The translations under genes and the position numbers were made by a program. Shown here in pieces: positions 33,950 to 45,539 of a stretch of DNA of 64,000 nt (position 1 is its first letter; each line of letters begins with the position of its first letter). Source of the DNA: Corallium rubrum (taxonomy: Eukaryota; Cnidaria; Anthozoa; Scleralcyonacea; Coralliidae); NCBI GenBank assembly GCA_964035015.1, contig OZ036008.1, forward strand, positions 3,944,112 through 4,008,111, given 5' to 3'. The notes beneath the pieces were generated by a model. The model was given only the letters and a program-made list of their open reading frames with translations. It was not told where the DNA came from and did no database searches.

Positions 33950-34760
33950 CCACTTCAACGCTAAAAACACGTGTAGCTTCGTTCGATTCCCTGCTTCGAA
34001 AAGATTCGTGGATAAGCGACTGCGATGAATTGCGGCTTGTCATCAAGGCGATTCGTTTGTCTGCTCAAAAGACCGCTATATATCTGTAGTTTGCACGTCG
34101 TTGGAGAGAACGGACTCACATCAGAAAACCCAGATTCTGTTTCGGAAATACCTAGCAAAGAAGAGGTAAGTTGTCTTTTTCTTCATATACTTGTATTTTT
34201 TTCATAGGTTCCTAAGGTTCTCGATCATTGTTTTGAAAAGGCAAGCCGACTTCACAGATCCCGCACCCCGCAGAGAAGCGAAGACAATTGTTAGTGGAGA
34301 AACTGCCCAATGCTACCAAAGTTTCTGCAATAGACAATTCCTCCATTGGTTTTGGAACTTCGATGTGAACAGGTTCAGCTAATTTTAAAAGAGAAAGGGC
34401 AGTCTCTCCACTGACAATCGTCTTCACTTCTCTGCGGGAGCGTCCAGACTCAAATTACACATTAATGCTTATCTGCGTTTCTTTTGAAGTCGCCTTGCCT
34501 ATACAAAACAATGATCGAGAGCCTTATGAACCTAAAGAAAAATACAAGTATATATATACTGAAGAAAAAGACAACTTACCTCTTCTTCCCTAGCTATCAC
34601 CGAAACGGAATCTGGGTTTTGGTTCTCTCCAAGGACGTGCAAACTACAGATATAGCTGTCTTTTAGCAGACAAACGAATCGCCTCGACGACAAGCCGCAA
34701 TCCATCGCAGTCGCTTATCCACCATTCTTTTCGAAGCAGGGAATCGAAAGAAGTGTACAG
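33950..34760. mobile_element. ~800-bp foldback with coding-like arms
   Basis: Left arm (GATTCCCTGCTTCGAAAAG..., GCGATTCGTTTGTCTGCT, AAGAAGAGGTAAGTTGTC) pairs with the right arm in reverse (to ~34745). Centre pairs GAAGCGAAGACAATTGTTAG with its near complement. Arms diverge by ~10% by eye. AAGAGGTAAGTT looks like a splice donor and both arms hold 60-78-codon open frames without recognisable family. Confidence 0.6.
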
Positions 34761-35384
34761 GATCGCCTTTCTTATTTTTGACCATCAAATGGGGGTATCG
34801 AGAATCGTTTTCACAAGTTTCACAAGCGCATCTTAGTGGCCACCATATTGACGCACCGCGCTGAATGTCCGCATTTTTCGACTTTGTTTACGTTTTGCAT
34901 CACGTCAAACTACACGTGTTTTTAGCCTTGAAGTGCATGGTACCAAACTCAAACGTGGCAAACCCAGCGCATATTGTGCCTCGATAGTATAAACGTTTAA
35001 ACTCCAAAAAAGCGCAAACTGATTTTATTCGATTGTATAGTTCAGAGTTTCAAGACTGTCATGACCAATGCATTTGATTTTCAAAACTTTAGATTATATT
35101 AAATCCACCCCCTCAACGCTAAACGCTTGAACGCAAATTCTAGTACATCACAATAATTTGGTATCTTCGAATTGATTGTGCTCCGTCGACTTCTCTTAGC
35201 GTTCAAGACCAGGCTGGTTCAAGACGTTCAATAGCAGCAACTTCTCTTCGTAGTGTTTAAAACCGCTTCAGGTAAAGTGTTTTGAATACTTGTTTTACAA
35301 CTTTCCAAGCCGCTTTGGCCTATGGAATTAAGGTATCAGTTGGGTGGCTAATCATCCTTACTTGCAACTAGTGGCTGAATTGCG

Positions 35385-35690
35385 AAGGACGCAGACCAAC
35401 ATGGCCGTGTCGAGGCATATCAAAAGCGCTCCAAGCAGCCGCCAACGACACAGTTCAGACCACGGATCACAGCTAAGATGTTAGGTGTTGATTTTACGGA
35501 GGGAGGAAAACCGGAGAACCCGGTGAAAAACCCTCGAAGCACAGGAGATCAACTACAACTCTACTCACATGAGTCCAATTAGCCCGACAACGGGGTCATA
35601 CCCAAGCGGTCACTCATCCAAGTACTAACCCCGTCTAACCGGGTTTAACTTTTTGGTGAGAGGCAGCGTGCTAACAGCACACGCTGTTAT
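35385..35690 (-). mobile_element. 5S-derived SINE, complete reference copy
   Basis: Read on the minus strand: GTGTGCTGTTAGCACGCTGC, CTCACC, AAGTTAAACCCGGTTAGACG, GGTTAGTACTTGGATGAGTG, CTCATGTGAGTAGAG, GGGTTCTCCGGTTTTCC, then GCGCTTTTGATATGCC. The 5S-like part spans the RNA polymerase III internal promoter. Inserted in the segment whose uninterrupted relatives are at 41.8-42.1 and 43.05-43.3 kb. Confidence 0.85.
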
Positions 35691-35849
35691 TTTAATTGCG
35701 TGTATAAGCTATAGTAGATAATATTCGCTAATTTTTCTGTTGAATCATTCCCATGAAAGTGATACATTCCGCTCCGTAGTGATACATGTCATAGTTGACG
35801 ATACTAAATTGCTCAAATATCATATAAGATATATGGGCCGCATGGGTCG

Positions 35850-35907
<58 letters not shown>

Positions 35908-35920
35908 TATATATATATCA
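35850..35920. repeat. (AT)n microsatellite, uninterrupted site
   Basis: Flanked by TTGCTCAAATATCATATAAG on the left and CAGACAAATAATAAAACTTT on the right. The homologous site at 43350-44867 contains a PLE. Confidence 0.9.
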
Positions 35921-36535
35921 CAGACAAATAATAAAACTTTATTACGACCCATGCGGAAGGGGGAGGGACTGACGGTAAACTGATTCAAGAAGTAACAAGG
36001 GCAGAAGCTCCCGCGCAGCTTCCTCTACCAAAACCACAGGAAGAGACAAATACGATTCAGCTTCCTGGAATTGACGAGTCTTGTTGACCGAAATTTAGAA
36101 GAAAAAGATAATTCTAGCGGCAAACAGTGTGCTTTCATCTGTAAAGTCATCCATCGCAGACGAGATGAAATCAGCCCGCAATGCAAACGTCTTTGCAAAC
36201 GTTCCGATCAGATGGTTCACTGTTGGATGGCAACAGCTACGAGAATCATAAGGAATTTGATTTTGATAATCAATGAAAATAAAATGATATTAGACGTATC
36301 TTTTCTCATCATAGGCGTAGCAGCCCAATTCTGTTTTTTTTTTTGGTGGGGGGGGGGAGGGGCGGCAGAGATTTTTGCCCGAAAAAATTTAGGGTTAAAT
36401 ATTGATTTTTAAGTCGTATTTCTGAACATTTCACAGCAATAAACATCAAAATTGCCCGAAATTCCCAGCAGAAAGTGTCGAATTTTCCTTTTTCAAATAT
36501 TTTGGTAAAATATTTACCAAATATTTCAAATATTT

Positions 36536-36625
36536 TACATTGGCCAAACCAATCGTGCTTTGAAAACAAGAACAAAAGAACACAAAAGAGCGATTTTTCT
36601 CGAAGATAAAAATTCCCTCTTGGCC
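36536..36625 (+). pseudogene. Penelope-like GIY-YIG fragment, 30 codons
   Basis: Plus-strand frame reads YIGQTNRALKTRTKEHKRAI followed by FLEDKNSLLA, the YIG motif and helix of a PLE endonuclease. No other PLE sequence recognised next to it. Confidence 0.7.
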
Positions 36626-36639
36626 TAACATTAAGTACA

Positions 36640-36975
36640 AACCAAACATGTTTTCGAGATTGAGTTTCATTTCGGATTGAAAAGCGAAGTCAATCCGTCT
36701 TTACATGGGAACTGGGTTTCTGGATTGAAATCCGCCTGAAATCTGTAAATATTTGAAAACACGCATGCATTGTTTGTTCTAGCCCTTTACATGATTCCGG
36801 ATTCGCACCGTTACATGATTCCGGAACGAAATATCAATCGATATCCGGAATGAGATTTCAATCCGGAATGAGAACCGGATTTAACTCAATCCGGAATGAG
36901 CTAATCTCAATCCGGATTCATGTAAACAGATAAAAGGAGTTCAATCCGGATTGAAACTCAATCTGAATTCTTGTA
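36640..36975. repeat. AATCCGG-rich repeat region
   Basis: Multiple TCAATCCGGA/TCCGGATTGA motifs in both orientations between 36665 and 36975, forming alternative hairpins. Probably the end of a foldback MITE; joins the dispersed repeat at 36975-37130. Confidence 0.5.
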
Positions 36976-37194
36976 AAGGCTGACTCGTGTCACGAAATTC
37001 TTTCCTTGGCCACAAAACGAGATTTTAATCAACGTTGGGATTCGTTTACATCTAAACTAAACCAACTATTCTTTGTACATTCAGTTTATGTGAGTTTTAA
37101 AACCACAGTGAGATCTTAATCAATCGCACAAATTTTAATTACTTCTTCCCAAAAGGGGCTTTTCAAGAACAATTTACATTACTAAATTTCACGT

Positions 37195-37370
37195 GGCAGA
37201 GTCGAAGGCATATTATTAAAGGCGCTCGAAGCAGCCGCCCTACGACACATTTATGACACACATGTCAGACCACGAATCACAGAGCTAGGTGTTGATTTTA
37301 TGGAGGGAGGAAAACCGGAGAACCCGGCGAAAAACCCTCGAAGCACAATGTGATCAATGCCAGCGTGCAT
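37195..37370 (-). mobile_element. 5S-derived SINE, 3' portion
   Basis: AGTCGAAGGCATATTATTAAAGG to GGGAGGAAAACCGGAGAACC and CCCTCGAAGCACA; the 5S-like head is absent. Confidence 0.7.
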
Positions 37371-37724
37371 TCCATGTAGGTCACGCCGAAGATCTTCGGC
37401 GTGAGTTTCAAAAGTGCTCGGCGTGCTGGTGCACAATCACACTCCGCTCGGCGCACATATATAGCGATACACTGTCAACTATACAAGTCAGTGGGGTGGC
37501 GCCGGCGTCGGCGTTCGTCTTGACCTTCCTTGGCACAGCTGGGGTTGACATGGAATGCCACCTGGGATCAATGTCAACAATGGTCGTCAGGTCGGTTGTT
37601 AGGTTATTTGCATTGCGGCACTCTACAATAGAATAGCCAGAAGCAGCTAAAAATATATCTGTATGTTGTATAACACACACATATATCTAATATATCTGTA
37701 TGTTGTATAACACACACACACACA

Positions 37725-37935
<211 letters not shown>

Positions 37936-38110
37936 TAATTTTTTTAAAAAAATACTGTAGTTTGCAGTCAGGCACAGTGCTTAAAAACTATAAAAAGAGT
38001 TGACACTGACTTAAAAATATATTAAAAACGGACGTTTCGATTTAACTACTAAAACCTTCTTCAGCCGATAAGACTAAAATAATGCATGGTGTTCTGATAA
38101 AAATGTACAG
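37936..38110 (-). mobile_element. PLE-type 3' remnant beside the microsatellite (tentative)
   Basis: Minus strand contains CTGAAGA (38057-38051) and GAAACGTCCG, separated by a sequence able to form a 5-bp stem (GGTTT/AAATC): an echo of a hammerhead core. Position beside (AT)n matches the two better PLE copies. Stem I not found. Confidence 0.35.
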
Positions 38111-39395
38111 GCTATAAAGATTATGCTGAAATGAAGAAGAAGAAGAAGAAGAAGAAATACTTTATTTAACGAGGGTTAAGTACATCATTACTGGTTTCCC
38201 AGTAGTTTTCATGATGGCCCTCACGGCCATCATGAAAAAATGGCCCTTAAAATGGCCCTTAAATGCTATAAAAGTTTGCCACGTGTACATCGTTAATTGA
38301 GTTTTGATCACGGATGGAGTGAAAATAACTAAAACTACTTAAAAGCAACACTTGTAATATCAATTAGCTTTCCTGTAGCTTTATCAATATATCAAAATTG
38401 TCGCGACAGTCTGATCATATCTACCAGTCAGCCGGAGAAGTGCCACTGATTAGAATCAAATGCGATGGTAAAAAATTCTAAATGTGTTTTGCTCAAGCCA
38501 ATGTCAGACAATTCAGTAGTGAAAATCTTACCGTAATTAACTGTTGGGAAACCAGCGAATAACTGTTTTCCTTCGGATACACATGCAGCTGCCTTATGGC
38601 CACTCTCTTCTCAATCTCAGTTTATTTTGAACTACTATTTTTTCTACTATGCAAGGCACATTTTCGCAACGCTCTTCGAACTCTTCGCCAAGGTCTGCAG
38701 CGGAAATTCAAACTCTCTTTAATTGATAGGTCATTAGCGTGTCAACCAATAGATTGCGAGCGTTCGCCGGCGAACGCCTATACACGAAAAATACAGCCCG
38801 TTCTCTTCCTCAAATTGATTGTATATACTAATTGTGATCAAGCTTTGAAATTGAGTGTGGGAGTCAATTTCAACATTTCTTTACTTAAATTACCATTTGC
38901 ATGGCTGAGAATACTACAATCAACATTGCAATGTTGTGGTGCAATATTGCAAAGTAGCATGCATGCAAAAGAACATCTGGTTTGACTGTAAATCTAATAG
39001 AGTGGAAATAGCGCCGGCTATCAAATGATGGATTCGCCAAATGTCCAACCATTTCCCGGGCCTCGGTATAAGTACCGACCAAATGCTTAAATTTGTCTAA
39101 AAGTGCGAATGTGTCGAAACTATAAATTCCTCGAATTCCTCGATATCTTTCAAAATACGACAAGATTATATCTTCACCGAACATTCGAATTCGTTCGATA
39201 GTACCTTGCGAGCTTGGCTACTGCCGACTGCTGAGCCCACTGATTCAGATTTCCGGGCAGCGATGTGGCATGTGCACGTGTTTTTGGTTCGTAATTAAAG
39301 CATGGAAAATTTGTTCTCAAGCTTTATACTCAGAAAAATGTCTGAGTATCCCAGAACAAATTTTACTCACATTACACCAAGCTACAATTTCAATT

Positions 39396-39400
<5 letters not shown>
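38111..39400. other. Non-coding stretch, nothing definite
   Basis: Short GAA run at 38133-38156 and a hairpin GATGGCCCTCACGGCCATC near 38214. The 129- and 99-codon open frames (38596-38985 plus, 39184-38885 minus) have no recognisable family. Confidence 0.4.
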
Positions 39401-39724
<324 letters not shown>

Positions 39725-40459
39725 CGATTATACCAATAACGGTTCAGATGAAAGTATAATAACGGTTCAGATGAAAGTATAATTGACTCAAGATAATTTG
39801 CAAATTCCATGAAGAAAACATCATTACAAACGGAATTATTATTAGACGAACATTAAAAACTAATTATATGATTGGAGTGTAACAATATTAAAAGAAATAA
39901 AGGATATAGGCAAGTGTGCACACGCAGCCTACCATGTATATTGGTGCGTAGTTATTCTTAGAGAATGTAGGAGGAAACTGATGTTTTTCCTTCGTATGAA
40001 CGAAGTGAGGTAGAAGGAAACTCAAATTTGTCGCTACTTTCGGGGGCCCGCTACTTTCGGGATTCTACGGTACTCTTCTCCATATAATAAACATTAGTAA
40101 CAAACGCAGTAAACTAGTCGATTACTCTTTCTATTAACATACCTAGTCTAGCAGTTCGACTATCAATTTAGTTATCAAGGTTTATATATACTTTGTCAAC
40201 ATCACTCCACATAAAATTGTTAAAATATCAAATTCAGTCTCCGTGATCTGAACTTTCAACTAGTCGAAAGTACCGATATCCGACAAGCGTTCGCATATAA
40301 AGATACCAGGAAACACTGGATCAGTCTTTCTTCTTATGTGCATGGGAACATAAGTTGCATTGTCTTTGACCAATCAGCGCTCGTGATTTGAGGTTGAAAT
40401 CTCCGAGAGTGGACAATTCTCATGTAATCACGTACCGAACTCAAACGTGGCAAACCCGG

Positions 40460-41616
40460 TGTAACAGGACCAGATGCCCCCCCCCCCCTTCAGAATGCCC
40501 CCCCCCCCCCCTCAGGACCAGATGCCCCCCTTGTGAAATCCTTTAAAATACTTCTTAAACCAAGTTCGAAATGTATTGAAACTTGTTTCGAAATTAACAA
40601 TAAAACTCTCAGATTGTTAAACGAGTTCGCAAGCGTTCGATAGACGTTGAAATGTCTCCCAAAGCGCCATTGAAATGTTAATCGCTGTCGGCAATGATTA
40701 ATGTACATGTATTTGTTTTTCTATTTTTGAAACTGAGTGCTTCGGAGAAAAACCCGTGCCGAAATAGTGCCTTTTTCAGAGTATGCCACCCTCGAAAACA
40801 GAGGTCTATTTCAACGCTTCGAAACATCAGCTTAACGATGTTACAATCAATAAAAAACGAAACTTGAACATGTATTTAATAAATTGGAAATTCGGCAGAT
40901 TCTAATGCACTTCTGCATGCTGCCTTTCGGGGTTATTCATACGCCTCCATTTTTTGGGGAGGTATATTTATTCTTAGGCGTCAGATATTTACTCTTACTG
41001 AGTACATATGGCTATCAGACTATTCCACGTTATTCGATATATATAGTTATGGTGTCAAAATAATGAAAGAGAAAGTCCGAAAGCCACCACGCGGACTTAG
41101 TGCATTAGAATTTCAATTTTGTCATTGGTCATGGTCATGCCGAATTTCCAATTTATTAAATACATGTTCAAGTTTCGCTTTTTATTGATTGTAACATCGT
41201 TGAGCTGATGTTTCGATGCGTTGAAATAGACCTCTGTTTTTGGGGGTGGTATACTCTGAAAAAGGCATTATTTCGGCACGGGTTTTTCTCCGAAGCACTG
41301 TTTCCAAAATAGAATACTATACCATATTTCGATTGTACATTAATCATTGCCGACAGTGATTAACATTTTAATGGCGCTTTGGGAAACATTTCAACGTCTA
41401 AGAATTTTATTGTTAGTTTCGAAACAAGTTTCAATATATTTCGAACTTGGTTTAAGAAGTATTTTAAAGGATTTCACAAGGGGGGCATCTGGTCCTGAGG
41501 GGGGACACCAGATGTGTCCACTCTCGGAGATTTAAACCTCAAATCACGAGCACTGATTGGTCAAAGACCCGGGGGCATTCTGAAGGGGGGGGGGGGGGGC
41601 ATCTGGTCCTGTTACA
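40460..41616. mobile_element. Foldback transposon, 1157 bp, with empty site in copy X
   Basis: Ends TGTAACAGGACCAGATGCC and GGCATCTGGTCCTGTTACA; arms of ~400 bases. Flanks CCGG (40456-40459) and CTGG (41617-41620) against CCAG in the empty site (34971-34974), consistent with a 4-bp duplication that has since mutated. Poly-C/G runs follow the ends. The duplicate at 42258-42845 keeps only the right part. Confidence 0.75.
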
Positions 41617-42115
41617 CTGGCGCATATTGTGCCTCGATAGTATAAACGTTTAAACTCCAAAAAAGCGCAAACTGATTTTATTCGATCGTATAGTTCAGAG
41701 TTTCAAGACTGTCATGACCAGTTATGCATTTGATTTTCAGAACTTTAGATTATATTAAATCCACCCCCTCAACGCTAAACGCTTGAACGCAAATTCTAGT
41801 ACATCACAATAATTTGGTATCTTCGAATTAATTGACTGCATGTGCTTCGTCGACTTCTCTTAGCGTTCAAGACCAGGCTGGTTCAAGACGTTCAATAGCA
41901 GCAACTTCTCTTCGTAGTGTTTAAAACCGCTTCAGGTAAAGTGTTTTGAATACTTATTTTACAACTTTCCAAGCCGCTTTGGTCTATGGAATTAAGGTAT
42001 CAGTTTACTGTCTCGCTAATTTTTCTGTTGAATCATTCCCACGAAAGTGATACATTCCGCTCCATAGTGATACATGTCATAGTTGACGATACTAAATTGC
42101 TCAAATATATTATAT

Positions 42116-42257
42116 ATATATATATATATACAAAGATAAGAAGATAAAAATTATTTATTCATAAAAACTACAAATTTGTTTCGAAAGCACTCTTACGAGC
42201 GCTCTCTCATCAGGTAAAAGGTACACAAGCTAACGTAGGCCTTATATACCGTCATGT
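42116..42257 (-). mobile_element. PLE 3'-end fragment with hammerhead-like motif
   Basis: Minus strand: ACGGTATATAAGGCCTACG ... CTGATGAG ... CGAAAC ... then AT-rich tail into a short (AT)n. Same sequence as 43416-43540. Coding part absent. Confidence 0.65.
42160..42222 (-). ncRNA. Hammerhead-ribozyme-like motif
   Basis: Minus strand has CTGATGA (42213-42207), a 10-bp stem II (GAGAGCGCTC / GAGTGCTTTC, GU pairs allowed, loop GTAA), GAAA, a minimal palindromic stem III CAAATTTG and TA before the expected cleavage point (42169). Stem I shows only AC/GT pairing, so activity is doubtful. Confidence 0.4.
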
Positions 42258-43348
42258 TATTCTTAGGCGTCAGATATTTACTCTTACTGAGTATACATAT
42301 GGCTATCAGACTATTCCACGTTATTCGATATATATAGTTATGGTGTCAAAATAATGAAAGAGAAAGTCCGAAAGCCACCACGCGGACTTAGTGCATTAGA
42401 ATTTCAATTTTGTCATTGGTCATGGTCATGCCGAATTTCCAATTTATTAAATACATGTTCAAGTTTCGCTTTTTATTGATTGTAACATCGTTGAGCTGAT
42501 GTTTCGAAGCGTTGAAATAGACTTCTGTTTTCGGGGGTGGTATACTCTGAAAAAGGCATTATTTCGGCACGGATTTTTCTCCGAAGCACTGTTTCCAAAA
42601 TAGAATACTATACCATATTTCGATTGTACATTAATCATTGCCGACAGTGATTAACATTTTAATGGTGCTTTGGGAGACATTTCAACGTCTAAGAATTTCA
42701 TTGTTAGTTTCGAAACAAGTTTCAATACATTTCGAACTTGGTTTAAGAAGTATTTTAAAGGATTTCACAAGGGGGGAATCTGGTCCTGAGGGGGGACACC
42801 TGGTCCTAGCACCAGATGCCAGGGGAGGCATTTGGTCCTGTTACACCAGCGCATATTGTGCCTCGATAGTATAAACGTTTAAACTCCAAAAAAGCGCAAA
42901 CTGATCTTATTCCATTGTATAGTTCAGAGTTTCAAGACTGTCATGACCAGTTATGCATTTGATTTTCAGAACTTTAGATTATATTAAATCCACCCCATCA
43001 ACGCTAAACGCTTGAACGCAAATTCTAGTACATCACAATAATTTGGTATCTTCGAATTAATTGACTGCATGCATGTGCTTCGTCGACTTCTCTTAGCGTT
43101 CAAGACCAGGCTGGTTCAAGACGTTCAATAGCAGCAACTTCTCTTCGTAGTGTTTAAAACCGCTTCAAGTAAAGTGTTTTGAATACTTATTTTACAACTT
43201 TCCAAGCCGCTTTGGCCTATGGAATTAAGGTATCAGTTTACTGTCTCGCTAATTTTTCTGTTGAATCATTCCCTGCACGAAAGTAATACATTCCGCTCCG
43301 TAGTGATACATGTCATAGTTGACGATACTAAATTGCTCAAATATTATA

Positions 43349-43350
43349 TA

Positions 43351-43415
<65 letters not shown>
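43349..43415. repeat. (AT)n microsatellite, left of PLE
   Basis: Continues the segment's own AT tract; the PLE 3' end abuts it. Confidence 0.92.
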
Positions 43416-43419
<4 letters not shown>

Positions 43420-43439
43420 CAAGAAGATAAAAATTATTT

Positions 43440-43505
43440 ATTCATAAAAACTACAAATTTGTTTCGAAAGCACTCTTACGAGCGCTCTCTCATCAGCTAA
43501 AAGGT
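43440..43505 (-). ncRNA. Hammerhead-ribozyme-like motif in PLE 3' region
   Basis: CTGATGA (43496-43490), 10-bp stem II, GAAA (43465-43462), minimal stem III and TA before 43451, as at 42160. The base before CTGATGA is G here, which cannot pair with the first base after the cleavage point. Located ~50 bases past the endonuclease stop, as in known PLE hammerheads. Confidence 0.45.
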
Positions 43506-43548
43506 ACACAAGCTAACGTATAGGCCTTATATACCTCGTTATATACCG

Positions 43549-43905
43549 TCATGTATAACGTATATTCATCAAAAGGTGCTTGGTTGCGTGACGGCATGTG
43601 CTAGACAATTCATTTCTACTGTTTAATGTGCATATATGTGGTTCGCATATAATAAAACATTTCTCTGTTATGCACAAGTTGCATCTTTTGCTGTCATTAG
43701 CGTATGGTTTGGCTCTAGCTATAACTTTCCACGACAGTTTGTAACTGACATTCTTCTCCTTTAGCGTCCAGATATATTTACTCAATTGCGTAGCGTTCGC
43801 TTTGTTTTTGTCCTTGAATGATGCGAGATGACTTCTGTATCTGGTTTTAAACTGGTTTTGGGTTAGTCCGACATATGTTTCCTTGGCTGTGCGGCTGGCT
43901 TCCAC
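43549..43905 (-). pseudogene. PLE GIY-YIG endonuclease domain
   Basis: 119-codon open frame: ETYVGLTQNQFKTRYRSHLASF, then LSKYIWTLKEKNVSYKLSW, KRCNLCITEKCFIIC and LNSRNELSSTCRH, the classic order in cnidarian PLE endonucleases. The frame upstream (linker) is offset by a 1-2 nt indel near 43912, so the polyprotein is broken. Confidence 0.85.
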
Positions 43906-44000
43906 TGTAGCTTGGTATATAGATGATGTTTGTAATGAGGCATTGGCTGCCTAGGGGACACGCCGATTTGTTTCTACAATTGCATGCTCGTTGGTCGTTG

Positions 44001-44379
44001 CAGGGGCGTAGGAAGCAGGGGGGGCCGGGGGGGGCGCCCCCCCCCCAATATTTTATAAAGGGGGGCCGTAATAGCTTTCGGCCCCCCGAAAAATAATTGA
44101 ATTTAAAAAAATTGCATTATATATAAGTACGACTTCGATTGCGCTGATCGGCCAATTAATAATAATAATCCATCCTGACTCATGGATAGCATAGACTCAC
44201 AAATTATAATGAAAGAATTAATGAAAGGGCCTAACGAAAGAGGTAGAGGAGACTCTGAAAATGCCATTTCCGACGATCTAGAGACTCCAAATTTTCAAAA
44301 ATTTACCGCTAGGCGCCAACCATGGTGGCGCCTCGTGGGAGTCGGCCCCCCTAACTTTATCAAGCTTCCTACGCCCTTG
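44001..44379. mobile_element. hAT-like MITE, 379 bp, inside the PLE
   Basis: Ends CAGGGGCGTAGGAAGC and GCTTCCTACGCCCTTG; perfect 8-bp duplication GGTCGTTG (43993-44000, 44380-44387). Removing it rejoins the PLE linker in frame (CNDQRACNCRN). Confidence 0.9.
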
Positions 44380-44387
44380 GGTCGTTG

Positions 44388-44757
44388 TTACTCTCTCGGG
44401 ACTTTTTGAGGACTGATTTGTTGTGATTACTTATCTTAGATTGTAGATTAGGCATACACGAGTTGCTTAGCTTGAGGGTAATTTTCGTGAATTTTCCATT
44501 TACAATTGCCAAGAACTTCTGCCCTACATTCGTTGCCACATGCCTGCTGAAAGGTGGATTGTACCAGCATATATTGCGAGGTCGGTTGGTTCTGTTCGGC
44601 CGCCTGTTGTCACTGGGCTGCTCGTATCTAAGAGTGTAGTTATATCCGCTTTCATTCAAAGCTTGTTGGTACGTCGGTACGGCTTCATCAAAGGACTGCT
44701 TGCATGACGACGTTTCGTTGAGGCGGTGGTTGATTGCAATTGGGATGTTCTTTAGTA
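44388..44757 (-). pseudogene. PLE reverse-transcriptase C-terminal part and linker
   Basis: Open on the minus strand from the AT tract to the MITE insertion. Contains NESGYNYTLRYEQPSDNRRP and ICWYNPPFSRHVATNVGQKF, the conserved segment between RT thumb and endonuclease in PLEs. Continues beyond the MITE (43992-43912) as CNCRNKSACPLGSQCL. Confidence 0.8.
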
Positions 44758-44773
44758 TATATAGATGGTGGGT

Positions 44774-44777
<4 letters not shown>

Positions 44778-44867
<90 letters not shown>
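44778..44867. repeat. (AT)n microsatellite, right of PLE
   Basis: Followed by CAGACAAATAATGAAAATTT, the right flank of the empty AT site at 35920. Confidence 0.93.
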
Positions 44868-44870
<3 letters not shown>

Positions 44871-45345
44871 CAAATAATGAAAATTTATTACGACCTATGC
44901 GGAAGGGGGAGGCACTGACGGTAAACTGATTCAAGAAGTAACAAGGGCAGAAGCTCCCGCGCAGCTTCTTCTACCAAAACCACAGGAAGAGACAAACATG
45001 ATTCAGCTTCCTGGAACTGACGAGTCTTGTTAACCGAAATTTAGAAGAAAAAGATAATTCTAGCGGCAAACAGTGTTCATCCATCGCAGACGAGATGAAA
45101 TCAGCCCGCAAACGTCTTTGCAAACGTTCCGATCAGATGGTTCACTGTTGGATGGCAACAGCTACGAGAATCATAAGGAGTTTGATTTTGATAATCAATG
45201 AAATAAAATGAAAGTAGACGTATCTTTCCTCATCTTAGGCGTAGGAGCCCAATTCTGTTTGAGGGGCAGAGATTTTTGCCCGAAAAATTTAGGGTTAAAT
45301 ATTGATTTTTAAGTCGTATTTCTGAACATTTCACAGCAATTAGCC
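44868..45345 (+). repeat. Segmental repeat, right part (matches 35921-36420)
   Basis: TTATTACGACCTATGCGGAAG through GAGATTTTTGCCCGAAAAA and TTCTGAACATTTCACAGCAA. Small deletions relative to copy X, including the poly-T/poly-G stretch at 36334-36360. Confidence 0.8.
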
Positions 45346-45539
45346 ATTTTGGAAACTGCAGGGACTGGGTACGAATTAGCATCTCCCGCGGAATTGTGGG
45401 TCTGTTTGGGGGGACGCTTTTTTATTTTTATTTAAAAAGATTTGCCCAGAGGCAGGTGCCCGTGCAACTACAAAAGGACACGAGGTCCAATACTAGATAG
45501 TACACCTGATCATCACTCAAAATAAGGATAAAATAACCT

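Larger units (their letters stand above)
33525..36420 (+). repeat. Segmental repeat, copy X
   Basis: 33525-33843 matches 40069-40390; 34949-35347 matches 40430-40459 joined to 41617-42000 and 42846-43230; 35700-36420 matches 42010-42110, 43235-43350 and 44866-45345. Serves as empty-site reference for elements in the other copies. Confidence 0.75.
40069..43349 (+). repeat. Segmental repeat, copies Y and Z (tandem)
   Basis: Y: 40069-40459 and 41617-42115 match copy X. About 40971-42115 is then repeated at 42258-43348 with ~98% identity by eye, the two separated by a 140-bp PLE 3' fragment (42116-42257). Y lacks the 34-kb foldback; the junction reads GATTTGAGGTTGAAATC. Confidence 0.75.
43416..44777 (-). 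mobile_element. Penelope-like element, 5'-truncated, inside an (AT)n tract
   Basis: Minus strand, from 44757: IPIAINHRLNE, the RT C-terminal region (FDEAVPTYQQALNESGYNY, then NPPFSRHVATNVGQKF, SCMPNLQSKISNHNKS), a Cys-rich linker (CNCRNKSACPLG), GIY-YIG domain, 3' untranslated part with hammerhead-like motif, then AT repeats. Interrupted by a hAT MITE at 44001-44379 and by a small frameshift near 43912. AT repeats border both ends. The catalytic RT core is missing. Confidence 0.85.

Noticed and set aside
36975-37130. Conserved regulatory element (similar blocks at 5008 and 55168)
   Set aside because: Three copies in both orientations at unrelated places fit a dispersed repeat better than a conserved enhancer.
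38596-39184. Overlapping 129-codon plus and 99-codon minus frames as a host gene
   Set aside because: No recognisable domain, no conserved partner elsewhere in the window, and opposite-strand overlap.
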